64,000 bases of DNA from Acidobacteriaceae bacterium (lineage in GTDB: Bacteria > Acidobacteriota > Terriglobia > Terriglobales > Acidobacteriaceae), in the NCBI GenBank assembly GCA_003134815.1, contig PLCO01000009.1, positions 251,010-315,009 on the forward strand, in the 5' to 3' direction. How positions within the stretch are numbered: position 1 is the first letter of the stretch; each line of letters starts with the position of its first letter. Shown here piece by piece: positions 45,121 through 55,209 of the stretch. Position numbers and translations under genes: made by a program. The notes under the pieces were generated by a model that had not been told where the DNA came from, did no database searches, and saw only the letters and a program-made list of their open reading frames with translations.

Positions 45121-46221
45121 TCAGATACCGCTCACGGTCGTCAACGTCATCTGCATGGCGTTACGTACCTCGATCATGGTTTGCTCGGCGCGAGCCGCAG
45201 CGCGGAGCGAACCAGCTTTGAGGATTTCTTTTGCATGGTCTTCTGTGAAGCTGGCGCGTCGCTGCTGGATTGGCTCGAGTATTTTCACGAGTGAGTCGGC
45301 GGCCCAGCTTTTACATTCGATGCAGCCGATGCCTGCGGATCGGCAGCCATCGTAGACTTTGGCCATTGTTTCGGGAGTCGAGAAGACTTTGTGCAGATCA
45401 CCGACCGGACATTTGTCGGGATCGCCAGGATCGGTGCGGCGAACGCGCGCAGGGTCAGTGACCATCGTCTTCAATTTTTGGCGGACGACAGGCTCGGGGT
45501 CGCTCAAGAGAATCGTGTTGCCGTAGCTCTTCGACATCTTGCGGCCATCGGTGCCGGGCAGTTTGGGCGAAGGCGTCAGAAGCACTTTCGGCTCGGGGAG
45601 GACTTGGTCCGCCTCCCACATCGCTATTGCTACTGGGCGAATGTCGGGATGTTTTCCAGCGTCCCTAGGCTTTCGCCCGCCACTTGGAAAGAAAAAGTTG
45701 AACCGCCGCGCAATCTCCCGCGTCAGCTCGACGTGCGCCTGCTGATCCTGACCGACAGGCACAAAGTCGGGCTGGTAAAGCAGAATGTCGGCAGCCATCA
45801 GCACCGGGTAGCCGAGGAATCCGTAGGTGGTAAGGTCTTTGTGCGCGAGGTTTTCCTGCATCTCCTTGTAGCTGGGGACGCGCTCAAGCCAGCCGAGCGG
45901 CGAGATCATCGCGAGATCCAGGAAGAGCTCGCTGTGCTGTTTCACTCGGCTCTGCAAAAAGAGCACGCTGCGGTCGGGGTCGAGGCCGGCGGCGAGATAG
46001 TCGAGCATCACTTCGACAGTGTTGGGCGCGATCTGGCTCGGGTCGGCGTAGTCGGTGGTGAGGGCGTGCCAGTCGGCGATGAAGAAGTAGCAGTCGTAGC
46101 GGTCTTGCAGCTTGACCCAGTTGGCCAGCGCGCCCATGTAGTTGCCCAGATGAAGCTTTCCCGTGGGGCGCATGCCGCTGACGACGCGCGGACAGGGGGA
46201 CGGAGTGGCGGGTTCGGGCAT
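45121..46221 (-). CDS. trpS: Tryptophanyl-tRNA synthetase with ~27-residue palindromic insertion
   Basis: Class I motifs are present: HLGN in SGMRPTGKLHLGNYMG (about residues 15-30) and KMSKS in DGRKMSKSYGN. It charges tRNA-Trp. Between EIARRFNFFF and QVLPEPKVLLTPSPKLPG sit about 27 residues (PSGGRKPRDAGKHPDIRPVA and what follows) with no usual counterpart. The DNA coding for them contains the inverted repeat at 45635-45678. I chose ATG at 46221, near the conserved start; an upstream TTG at 46272 is in frame. Located between the site-2 protease and scpA, a gene order seen in several phyla. Confidence 0.94.
   Translation of the reverse strand: MPEPATPSPCPRVVSGMRPTGKLHLGNYMGALANWVKLQDRYDCYFFIADWHALTTDYADPSQIAPNTVEVMLDYLAAGLDPDRSVLFLQSRVKQHSELFLDLAMISPLGWLERVPSYKEMQENLAHKDLTTYGFLGYPVLMAADILLYQPDFVPVGQDQQAHVELTREIARRFNFFFPSGGRKPRDAGKHPDIRPVAIAMWEADQVLPEPKVLLTPSPKLPGTDGRKMSKSYGNTILLSDPEPVVRQKLKTMVTDPARVRRTDPGDPDKCPVGDLHKVFSTPETMAKVYDGCRSAGIGCIECKSWAADSLVKILEPIQQRRASFTEDHAKEILKAGSLRAAARAEQTMIEVRNAMQMTLTTVSGI
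45635..45678. repeat. Palindromic sequence inside trpS
   Basis: GGGCGAA (45635-45641) pairs perfectly with TTCGCCC (45672-45678), with an inner GGGA/TCCC pair (45646-45649 and 45662-45665). The element codes in frame for part of the extra TrpRS segment. Confidence 0.55.
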
Positions 46222-46364
46222 GGGGCGGTGAAATCCTTGCAGCGACCGGAAAGGGTGGCCGCACTTACTCAAAAAGGGCGATAAAAATCCTCATTCCATT
46301 GTAGAGCCTGCAATTAACTTTCCCTTGGTCGGGGGTTCGGCGAAGGGCCTTGGAAAACGGGGTT

Positions 46365-47090
46365 CTACGTGCCCTGAATGCGGTTGAGCGCGAGAAAGAC
46401 AAAGGCCATGGTCGGCTTGAGGAAGAAGCGCACGATGGGGCCTCCGATGAAGATCATCAGCACATAGCTGAGGATGCCCATGCGATCGAGGAAGTTCGTA
46501 GCGCCGTAGGGAAGCATATTGCGCAGGATACGGCTGCCGTCGAGCGGAGGAATGGGCAGCAGGTTGAAGAAGAAGAGAGCGAGATTGACGACGATGGCCA
46601 ACTGACAAAGCGTGGCCAGGGCGTCGATGCTGCTATTCAGTGTTTCCTGGTTTAACGCGACGTTGCGCGTGAAGAGGATGATTGTGACGAGACCGAGGAA
46701 GCCGCAGAGCGCGAGGAAGAGGTTGGAGACGGGACCTGCGAGCGTGACCAGATTGTCATCGCGGACGATGTTTTTGAAGTTGCGCGTGATGACGGGCGTG
46801 GGCTTGGCCCAGCCGACCAGATAGCCGCCGAGCATGCCCCCGCTGATAAGCGGGCCGAAGATCATGAGAGCGGGAAAAAGCAGCGTGCCGATGGGATCGA
46901 TGTGGTAGATGGGGTTAAGCGTGATGCGCCCCTGCAGCCGGGCCGTCTGATCGCCGAGGCGCGACGCCATCCAGGCGTGCGCGCACTCATGCACGCTGAG
47001 CGAGAAGATGAGCAGAACGAACTCGAAGACCGCAACGACGAGGGCGGAGGGCTGCAAACGGTCGCTCCAGAGCCTGAGGCACGTACGCAC
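46365..47090 (-). CDS. Site-2 protease family zinc metalloprotease (M50)
   Basis: The 241-residue membrane protein has the zinc motif HECAH (residues 34-38) in the second hydrophobic segment and IPPLDGSRIL near residue 187, which supplies the third zinc ligand. About six helices are predicted. The family cleaves substrates within the membrane; the compact form without PDZ resembles SpoIVFB/YwhC-like members. GTG start at 47090. It is followed by trpS after 143 bp. Confidence 0.92.
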   Translation of the reverse strand: MRTCLRLWSDRLQPSALVVAVFEFVLLIFSLSVHECAHAWMASRLGDQTARLQGRITLNPIYHIDPIGTLLFPALMIFGPLISGGMLGGYLVGWAKPTPVITRNFKNIVRDDNLVTLAGPVSNLFLALCGFLGLVTIILFTRNVALNQETLNSSIDALATLCQLAIVVNLALFFFNLLPIPPLDGSRILRNMLPYGATNFLDRMGILSYVLMIFIGGPIVRFFLKPTMAFVFLALNRIQGT

Positions 47091-47167
47091 AATTCACGCG
47101 CGCGACAGCAAGGCACGAAGGTTCAGGTTAGCACGATGTTTCTGAACGGAATGCGAATGCGGCCGGC

Positions 47168-47464
47168 TCAGCTCTCGATGTACTCCCAGAAGGAGTCGGC
47201 GAGATCGGCGCCGAGATCGTTGGTCATGCGGCGGGCGGCGCGCTCCACTTCTTCCATCAGGCCCTGGAGGTAGTCGCGCGAGCGGGAGACGGCCGCGATG
47301 GCCAGCGTCGCCGACTGCCACACGACGGCTTCGTCGAGTTCGGCTACGGACACGTTGAAGCCCTGCCGCAACTGGTCCTTGAGGGAGCGGATGACCTGCC
47401 GCCTGTCCTTGAGCGACTGGGCGTGCTCGATGCGAATTTCGAGGGTGAGTTGCGCCACTGGCAT
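47168..47464 (-). CDS. DUF503 family protein (YlxP-like)
   Basis: The 98-residue protein starts MPVAQLTLEIRIEHAQSLKD and continues RRQVIRSLKDQLRQGFNVSV, the DUF503 pattern (beta strand, LKxKRxVxxSLxxRLRxxFNxSVAE). ATG at 47464; the longer upstream frame looks non-coding. DUF503 genes usually lie near nusA-infB-rbfA and have been linked to ribosome maturation; here it heads the site-2 protease/trpS/scpA cluster. Confidence 0.88.
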   Translation of the reverse strand: MPVAQLTLEIRIEHAQSLKDRRQVIRSLKDQLRQGFNVSVAELDEAVVWQSATLAIAAVSRSRDYLQGLMEEVERAARRMTNDLGADLADSFWEYIES

Positions 47465-47691
47465 ATGGGTAAGGATTGAACACGGACAGTGTAAGGCGGT
47501 TGTGGGCGGGCGGAACAAGTTTTTTCTTGGCGGGGGCGGCGATCAGAGCAGGCAGATGAAAAAGTGCCTGGCGGTTAGGCGACGGTACGACCGGAACTCG
47601 GCTTGAAACACTGGAGCAGTTCAATGAATGCTTTGGGCTGTTGTCGTTGATCGAGACCCGCAGCTGGCAGCAGGGTCGAACGCATCTAGCT

Positions 47692-48843
47692 CTACCAATC
47701 GAAGGGGAACGACGTTTTCCCCAAGAGCGAATCGAAAACGGGCTTGAAGATTCCATCGCCGTTGGAGCTGTTTGTCATGATGAGGAGGCCGTCACCATTG
47801 CTGAAGCATAGGCCCAGATGCCGCCATCCGTCATCATATCCGCCTTTGAAGAAGGCATTTCCATAGGGAGAGGAGTAGAGTCCCCAGCCCAAACCGGCAC
47901 TCAATTGAATCGCGTCGTGTGCGGTGGTGGTCTCGGAAGCAAGCGACGGAAACTGATGCATGGAGTGGATTTTCACTTGAGGCTTAAACATTTCTGCTGA
48001 AGTTTTCGGGTCCAGGATCTGGGATCGCATGACCGCGCTCAAAAAGGTTGCGTAATCGTGCAGCGTTGTCTGCATGGAGCCGGCGGCGCCCGGTTTGGAC
48101 TGCTTTTGCGGGCCGAGTGAATGCCCGTGTTCGTCATATCCGTTGGCAAAGTCGCTCTCGAACCGCAGCTCCCAAACCATGCTGGTGCGAGTCATCCCCA
48201 AAGGACTGAATAGATCTTCTTCCATCAGTGCAGTCAGCGATTTTCCGGTCACTGTCTCGACGACGAGTTGCGCAAGCTGGATTCCCTCACCGCTATAAGC
48301 GTAGCGTGTGCCCGGTTCGAAGTGAATCTTGAACTTGTGGTCGTCCTCGAGCCACCGCCAATTGGGAAAGCCGCTGGTATGGCTCAGCAGAATTCGCAGG
48401 GTAAGTTTCTTGTACCGGTTGTCGCCACTGAGGTCCGTATATTTCTCATACTCGGGAAGGGGCTTTGGTAGGTATCGCTGGATGGGCAGATCGAGATCGA
48501 GGACGCCATTCTGCACCAGACGCATGACCACAGTCGCAAAGGCAGCCTTGCTCATCGATGCAGCGGGCATTACTGAGTCCGGCGTAAGCGTCAATCCTTT
48601 CTCTGTATCGCTCTGGCCATAGGCTTTGAGGTAGGAGATTTTGCCATTGTGAAAGACCGCGATGCCTACGCCGGTGACGTTGGCATCCTTCATGAGTCGT
48701 GCCACCGTCGCGTCGATTTCTGTGGACGTCAGACTAATGCCGTCAGGGCGCAAAATGGCTGTCGGAGCCGAGGGTTGCTGCGCTGGCGCGGACGAGTATC
48801 CGAGCAAGAGGACTATTGCTGCCAGAGTGTTCGGTTGGATCAT
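47692..48843 (-). CDS. Secreted serine hydrolase, class C beta-lactamase-like
   Basis: From ATG 48843 (GGAGGAA upstream) the 383-residue protein has a signal peptide and a beta-lactamase/transpeptidase fold: catalytic ASMSKAAF (SxxK), YSGEG (second-motif Tyr) and FFKGGYDDG near the C-terminus (third motif, KGG-like). Such proteins are esterases, D-aminopeptidases or related hydrolases more often than true beta-lactamases. Transcribed alone. Substrate unknown. Confidence 0.88.
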   Translation of the reverse strand: MIQPNTLAAIVLLLGYSSAPAQQPSAPTAILRPDGISLTSTEIDATVARLMKDANVTGVGIAVFHNGKISYLKAYGQSDTEKGLTLTPDSVMPAASMSKAAFATVVMRLVQNGVLDLDLPIQRYLPKPLPEYEKYTDLSGDNRYKKLTLRILLSHTSGFPNWRWLEDDHKFKIHFEPGTRYAYSGEGIQLAQLVVETVTGKSLTALMEEDLFSPLGMTRTSMVWELRFESDFANGYDEHGHSLGPQKQSKPGAAGSMQTTLHDYATFLSAVMRSQILDPKTSAEMFKPQVKIHSMHQFPSLASETTTAHDAIQLSAGLGWGLYSSPYGNAFFKGGYDDGWRHLGLCFSNGDGLLIMTNSSNGDGIFKPVFDSLLGKTSFPFDW

Positions 48844-49117
48844 TGTTCCTCCATCCCGAACATACACACCCTGCCCGAGTCTGGAAGCTAATACGAGAGT
48901 AGTCGCGAAATCGTTCAATAATTGTTGGGGTTCGAAAACGGACAACAAAATCAGATTGACCAACGACTTGAATGCCCGTGAACGCCCATGTCGCCAAGAG
49001 GGACCCTCACTTCGCGGTAAATCGCCGATGCACTCATCGAGCTTTTTCGGGGGACAGGTTCTCGGATTTTCGAGTTCTGGTCATATCACCGTCAGTCCGG
49101 AAAGTACCGGCTGGCCC

Positions 49118-50551
49118 TTACTCCGCGAACTTCGCCAACTGCTCGGCGGAGGGCTTTGGCGTGAACGCGCTGACGACAACCAGCGCGGCAACGGCGGCAA
49201 AGAGCGCGGGAAAGATGGCATCGCGCTGGGCGAGGATGGGCGGGAAGAAATTCCGGACGCCGGGCGCGTCCCAGACGAGAGTGACTACGGTCCCTGACGC
49301 GATGGCGGCGACCGCGCCCCACGGCGTCGCGCGCTTTGAATAAAAAGCGGCGAGGACTACGGGAGTGACCGCGGCCGAGTAAATGGTGTAGGCGTAGAGC
49401 ATTTTCTCAAGGATGCTTTCGGCGTAGACCGCCTGATAGAGCGCCCAGCAGCCGAGCAGGACAACGGCGAGGCGAGAGACGATGAGGACAACTTTGTTCG
49501 AGGCGCGAGGCGCGATGTAGCGGAGGAAAACGTCTTCGACGAGGTTGGTGGCCGGCGAGAAAAGGTAATTTGAGGCCGTAGAGATCACTTTTGCAAAGAC
49601 TGCGCCGAGCAGCAGAGCGCCCATGAGCGCGGGCAGCCCGTGCCGTGCCGTGTACGGGATGATCTCGCGCGGGTGCAGCGCGGCTTCTCCGGTGGGATAG
49701 AGAGCCGAGCCGAAGACGGCGATGGCGACGATCAGCGTTTCGAGCAACAGAGTGCCCAGAATCCAGCCGATGACGGAGACGCGCGCGTCGCGCTCCGATT
49801 TTGCCGAGAAGAATTTCTGGTACATGACCTGATTGCCCAGCATGAGCAGCAGCGTGGGCACGAGGAATTCGAGAGCACGCACGAGCGTGAGGTTGCCCAG
49901 AGGCTCGAAGTGCGTCTGCGGCAGCGCGGCGTGCAGGCCGGCCCAGCCGCCTGCCTTGAAAAAAAGCATGGGCGTGGCGACGATGCAGATGATGGTGACC
50001 ATGGAGCCGATGGCCACATCCATATAGGCGACGGACGACATGCCGGCCAGGGCCGTAGTGAGCACGACGAATGCCGCGATGATGTAGGTGCCCTGTTCTG
50101 AAGTCACCGCATCGGGAAAGATGAGGTGAAGCACGTCACCTCCGCCACGGAACTGATAGCTCGCAATGGCCACGTAAGCGACGAGGATGGCGATGGTGCC
50201 GAGGACGCGCGCAGCCTGGTTGTAGCGCGCTTCGAGCAGGTCGGGCAGCGTGAACTGGGCGAACTTGCGCGCGCGCGGCGCGATAAAGTAGATGAGCAAG
50301 AGGCCCAGCCAGCCGCCGGCCGGCTGCCACAGAGCGGCAAAGCCGTTTTTGTATGCGTTCTCAGCGCCGGCAAAGAGCGAGCCAGCGCCGATCCACGAAG
50401 TGAGCAGCGTGAGGACGAGAACAAATGCCGGGAGCGAGCGGCCGGCAACCAGATAGTCGGCCTTGGTTTTGACGCCGATTGCGCGAAAGACGGCCACAGC
50501 CAGCAGGGCGGCGGCGATGGAAACGAGAACGACGATATAGAGTGCGGACAT
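49118..50551 (-). CDS. Sodium:solute symporter (SSS family)
   Basis: The 477-residue protein has about 13 hydrophobic helices with the SSS motifs DYLVAGRSLPAFVLVL (about residues 33-48) and GAGSLFAGAENAYKNG, where helix 2 carries Na+-site features. It resembles the proline/pantothenate group; the substrate cannot be fixed. The start codon is immediately preceded by four copies of a 13-bp tandem repeat. Confidence 0.9.
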   Translation of the reverse strand: MSALYIVVLVSIAAALLAVAVFRAIGVKTKADYLVAGRSLPAFVLVLTLLTSWIGAGSLFAGAENAYKNGFAALWQPAGGWLGLLLIYFIAPRARKFAQFTLPDLLEARYNQAARVLGTIAILVAYVAIASYQFRGGGDVLHLIFPDAVTSEQGTYIIAAFVVLTTALAGMSSVAYMDVAIGSMVTIICIVATPMLFFKAGGWAGLHAALPQTHFEPLGNLTLVRALEFLVPTLLLMLGNQVMYQKFFSAKSERDARVSVIGWILGTLLLETLIVAIAVFGSALYPTGEAALHPREIIPYTARHGLPALMGALLLGAVFAKVISTASNYLFSPATNLVEDVFLRYIAPRASNKVVLIVSRLAVVLLGCWALYQAVYAESILEKMLYAYTIYSAAVTPVVLAAFYSKRATPWGAVAAIASGTVVTLVWDAPGVRNFFPPILAQRDAIFPALFAAVAALVVVSAFTPKPSAEQLAKFAE

Positions 50552-51250
50552 TCGCGGGTTTCTCGGCTGGCTTTCTCGACTGGTTTTCTCGACTGACTCT
50601 CTTGATTGGCTCTCTTCGGGGGGCGGTCATTCTCTTCCGGCTTTTTGGGGCGACTTTCTCGGGTGGGCCTTTCTGGGGCGGCCAGAGATAGAGAGAAGTG
50701 TACCGGATGGCGCGGCGGTGACGCAGCGCGGGACTGGAGTCCCGCACGACAGCCGGTCTCCCACCACAGCGGCATGTGCAGTTCATTGTGAATCTGGTGC
50801 CCTTCAAACTGACGCTGTGACCTTAGAGGTATCTCCCAAGACAACCGCTGCATCAAAAGTAATGATGCGCTGGTTGACGCGCCGCGCGAGTAGAGCTAAT
50901 CTCGCAGTACCGGAATTGGTACGCGACTCCAACTCGCGGGTGCGCAAGGCAGCCAGGAAGCTGGACAGGACGCTGAGCTGGGGTTTGCCTCGCGTCGTCA
51001 GACTCCCCACACAAACTACCGTTTGCCTTGAAGCGCCCTGCCGGCATGAGCGCTGGCGCGCACTGCGGACCGCGTCACAACTGTCATTGGCCGCATCTAA
51101 ATCCAATAGCAACTTTAGGAGGGCCGATGGAGCCCTCGAAAAACTTCCGGCCGCAGGCCTTCGGGATCGCTGCCGGACAAAATACACAGCCGCTCCTGGT
51201 TACAGGAGCGGTCCTGATTACACAAGTCGTTGCGGAGGACATTAAACCCT
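50552..51250. other. 699-bp region without a convincing gene
   Basis: This region separates the symporter (minus) from phoH (plus). It contains the 13-bp tandem repeat beside the symporter start. Several open frames cover 50718-51245 on both strands, but none has coherent codon use or a convincing domain. A plus-strand segment, VPELVRDSNSRVRKAARKL, faintly resembles a HEAT repeat, and a minus-strand segment, LALLARRVNQRIITFD, faintly resembles a PIN-domain end. It may be a decayed gene. Confidence 0.45.
50554..50605 (-). repeat. Four 13-bp tandem repeats directly upstream of the symporter ATG
   Basis: Reading toward the gene, the units are TCAAGAGAGTCAG, TCGAGAAAACCAG, TCGAGAAAGCCAG and CCGAGAAACCCGC; two bases then precede the ATG. 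The purine-rich GAGAAA core occupies the ribosome-binding region. Weaker GAGAAA-like units continue to about 50680. Confidence 0.75.
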
Positions 51251-52300
<1,050 letters not shown>

Positions 52301-52360
52301 ATCGCCGCGTCGCGTATCATCGAGTTCATCCGGAGCCGCGCAAGCTGCGCTTCGCGCACG

Positions 52361-52900
52361 ATGATTCTTCTGGACCCAGATTTGGAGCCTGACCCGCGGC
52401 TGACCTCCGCCGCAGCGAGGCAAACAGCTGCGCCTGGAACTCCAAAGAATCCCAGTGCTCCCTCTACGCGCGCGCTAAGCGGGTTTCTCAAAGAGGCGCA
52501 GGTTGCCGTCGGTCTCAGCAGGCAGGTGACGGTGCTGCTGACGACCGATGCTGCGTTGCGCGACTTGAATCAACGCTTTCGCGGAAAAGATGAGGCGACC
52601 GACGTGCTTTCATTTCTTTCGACGAATCCGGTGCCTGATGCTGAGAAAATTGCCGGCGATGTAGCGATCAGCGTGGAGACGGCGCGGAAACAGGCTGCCG
52701 AACAGGGGCACTCGCTCGCGATCGAGCTGCGAGTCCTGATGCTTCACGGGCTACTGCACCTGGCCGGCTACGACCACGACAGCGACGAAGGCCGGATGCA
52801 GCGGCGCGAGCGGCAACTGCGTACGAAGCTTGGCCTGCCGCAGGGGCTAATAGAGCGGATGAGTACCAAATCCGCGAAGACGCGGAGGCGCAAGCCATGA
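52361..52900 (+). CDS. ybeY: Endoribonuclease YbeY (rRNA maturation)
   Basis: The 179-residue protein contains the metal site HGLLHLAGYDH (H129, H133, H139) and FRGKDEATDVLSFL (about residues 73-86), both diagnostic. YbeY processes 16S rRNA 3' ends and takes part in ribosome quality control. The N-terminal 35 residues are an unconserved, Pro-rich extension. Its stop overlaps the next start by ATGA, giving a phoH-ybeY-CorC-like operon as in many bacteria. Confidence 0.96.
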   Translation: MILLDPDLEPDPRLTSAAARQTAAPGTPKNPSAPSTRALSGFLKEAQVAVGLSRQVTVLLTTDAALRDLNQRFRGKDEATDVLSFLSTNPVPDAEKIAGDVAISVETARKQAAEQGHSLAIELRVLMLHGLLHLAGYDHDSDEGRMQRRERQLRTKLGLPQGLIERMSTKSAKTRRRKP

Positions 52901-54204
52901 CTCCGCTCGAGATCGTCGCTCTCGTTGCGCTGATTGGGGTGGCTATGCTGGCCTCCTACATCCAGCGCGTGTATTCGGAGTTCGGCAAAATTCTGAGTCG
53001 CGAGGTTCAGGAGAATCTTGACGCGTGGGAGGTGCGCATTGAGCCGCATCTCGGCCTCAGTCGCGAACATGCGGCGCTTTGCGCATCTGTACTCAAACAG
53101 CTTGCGCTCGGCGTCATTGCTCTCGGATTCGGCGCGCTGCTTTTCATCCGGCCGACGCACCCGGGCCCGCCGACGACTCTTGAAATTGCGCAGGCCATTC
53201 TCGGCGTGGTGCTGGTGGTGGTCTTCGCGTACCAGCTCATCCCCTCGCTGCTGTTCAACCGCACGCGTGGGTTGTGGGTATCGCGCCTGATGTGGCTGAT
53301 TCGACTGCTGCTGTGGGTGGTTACGCCCGTTACGGTGTTCATCCGATTCTTCTTTTCGATCGCCGCGCTGGGCGAGGCGCCGGCTGGTCCCGAGGAGGAG
53401 GCTCAGGCGCCGGGCGTTGAAGAGCTGATTGAGGCCGGCGAGGAAGAGGGAATTCTGGAGCAGAGCGACTTCGAGCTGGTTCGCTCGGCGGTGGAGTTCG
53501 GCGATATGCTGGTGCGCGAATTAATGACGCCGCGGCCGGAGGTTTTCGCCGTGCCCGAAACGACGACGATCGAGCGATTCCTTGAGATGCTGAGGGAGCA
53601 AAATTACTCTCGCGTGCCGGTTTATTCCGGCTCGCTCGACCACATCAAGGGGCTGGCGTTCGCTCACGACCTTTTGCAGATCACCGATGTAGAAGCAGGC
53701 ACGCGTACCGTCGCAACGATTCTGCACCCTGCGGCCTTTGTGCCCGAGACGAAGCGCGGCTATGAGCTGCTGCGAGAGATGCAGCGCGAGAAGCAGCACA
53801 TGCGCATTGTGATCGACGAATATGGCTCGGTTGCGGGACTGGTGACGATCGAGGATTTGCTGGAGCAGATTGTCGGCAATATTCGCGACGAGCACGAGAC
53901 GGATACGCAGATCGAAGAGCCGCAGCGAGAGCCTTCGGGCGCGTGGCTGATTCCGGGCAGCTTTCCTGCCGATCAACTGGGCGATGTGATTGGCGAGCCG
54001 GTGGAGATGGGCCAGAACTACGAAGCGTCGACGCTGGGCGGGCTGGTGAGCGAAATTGCGGGGCGGATTCCGAAGGCGGGCGAGATGGTGATGCTTGAGC
54101 CGCTCGACCTGCGCGTTGAAGTCGTTGCGTCGACAAGTAGACGGGTGGAGAGCGTGCGGCTGTTTCCACCGACGGGAAAGCTGCCATTTCCGAAAGAATC
54201 GTAA
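52897..54204 (+). CDS. CorC/HlyC-type hemolysin-family (CNNM plus CBS) transporter
   Basis: The 435-residue protein has four hydrophobic segments (CNNM-like, about residues 1-155), a CBS pair starting at MLVRELMTPRPEVFAVP (about residues 203-219) with the second domain near GLVTIEDLLEQIVGNI (about residues 313-328), and a C-terminal CorC_HlyC domain. Related proteins act in Mg2+/Co2+ efflux. It is translationally coupled to ybeY. Confidence 0.92.
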   Translation: MTPLEIVALVALIGVAMLASYIQRVYSEFGKILSREVQENLDAWEVRIEPHLGLSREHAALCASVLKQLALGVIALGFGALLFIRPTHPGPPTTLEIAQAILGVVLVVVFAYQLIPSLLFNRTRGLWVSRLMWLIRLLLWVVTPVTVFIRFFFSIAALGEAPAGPEEEAQAPGVEELIEAGEEEGILEQSDFELVRSAVEFGDMLVRELMTPRPEVFAVPETTTIERFLEMLREQNYSRVPVYSGSLDHIKGLAFAHDLLQITDVEAGTRTVATILHPAAFVPETKRGYELLREMQREKQHMRIVIDEYGSVAGLVTIEDLLEQIVGNIRDEHETDTQIEEPQREPSGAWLIPGSFPADQLGDVIGEPVEMGQNYEASTLGGLVSEIAGRIPKAGEMVMLEPLDLRVEVVASTSRRVESVRLFPPTGKLPFPKES

Positions 54205-54209
54205 GCCGG

Positions 54210-54902
54210 CTAGCGGGTAAGGCCTTTGAGGATTGCCGCCCGTCCGCTAATTCGCACGTCGCTATGGGGCAGGCGCCGGCCTCGTTCGAAGACGGCCATG
54301 CTGTCATAGACGTGCATCGATAAGGTGGAGCGGGTGAACTCAGTGGCCGGCAACGCATCGCGAGTCCACTCAGCGTTCAATTCGTCGATGAGCCCTTTGC
54401 AGACTTCGATGAACGTGCCCTCACGCTTCAGGCCGCCTCCATATTCATCCCAATAGGCTGTGTGCAGATCTTCCACCAGGTACACGCCGTTGGGAGAGGT
54501 ACGCGGGTAAAGAAACCGAAAAGTTTCCACCACGTCGCTCATCTGGTGGCTGCCGTCGTCGAGGACAACATCGGGCGCGCCGAATTCTGCGAGCACCCCG
54601 CTGAGAAAGCCGGTGTCAGACTGGCTGCCGATCCGTATTGCGATTTGGTCTTCCTCAAAGGACTTGCACTCGGTGTTCACGTCGATTCCGACGATCTGCG
54701 CATTGGGGCCAAGGTAGCGCTTCCACATCTGCGCCGAGCCGCCCCGTCCGCATCCGATCTCGAGAAAGAGCGTGGGGCGATTCACAAAGCGGCTGAAGTG
54801 GGCTTCATACACAGGAAAATAGTGCTTCCATTTGTGAATGGTTCGCTGCTTGTTATTGACAAACTCGGACCACAGGCTCAATCGATCCTCGCTTTTGTCC
54901 AC
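54210..54902 (-). CDS. Class I SAM-dependent methyltransferase
   Basis: The 230-residue protein has the SAM-binding motif FLEIGCGRGGSAQMW (about residues 47-61) followed by VGIDVNTECKSF (acidic loop) and VVLDDGSHQMSDV. The order and the LDDGSH motif resemble cephalosporin-hydroxylase-like and sugar O-methyltransferases. It may modify a saccharide or small molecule. GTG start at 54902. It converges on the CorC-like gene, 5 bp away. Confidence 0.83.
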   Translation of the reverse strand: MDKSEDRLSLWSEFVNNKQRTIHKWKHYFPVYEAHFSRFVNRPTLFLEIGCGRGGSAQMWKRYLGPNAQIVGIDVNTECKSFEEDQIAIRIGSQSDTGFLSGVLAEFGAPDVVLDDGSHQMSDVVETFRFLYPRTSPNGVYLVEDLHTAYWDEYGGGLKREGTFIEVCKGLIDELNAEWTRDALPATEFTRSTLSMHVYDSMAVFERGRRLPHSDVRISGRAAILKGLTR

Positions 54903-55209
54903 GCAGCTCGTTTAACGCGGGACACAGTCGCTTCATGCTCATCCGTACCAGAATCTCCGGACGGCTAAAAGCAATTAAACCATGCGGCCCCCAAGGGGAA
55001 TTGTTCTGCTTCGATCCTTGAGAGCTACGCGTGGATTTCGCCGCGCCGACGGGGGACGGTGGGGAGGGTGCGGCTTTTCCGGGCGATGGAGTTATTGCCG
55101 TTTCCGAAATGGCTGTGAGCTCGATCCTCCTGGATTGAATCTCGCGCGCGATCATGTATGATCATCGCCGGTTCTGAATCCAAGCGGGACCGGAGCGGCG
55201 GAGGTGCGT
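54903..55209. other. Divergent intergenic region, nothing recognised
   Basis: These 307 bp separate the methyltransferase from the glycoside hydrolase and should contain both promoters. No gene, RNA or repeat is evident. Confidence 0.5.

Noticed and set aside
50718..51245. HEAT-repeat protein on the plus strand
   Set aside because: Only one weak repeat-like string and no supporting start, codon bias or family length.
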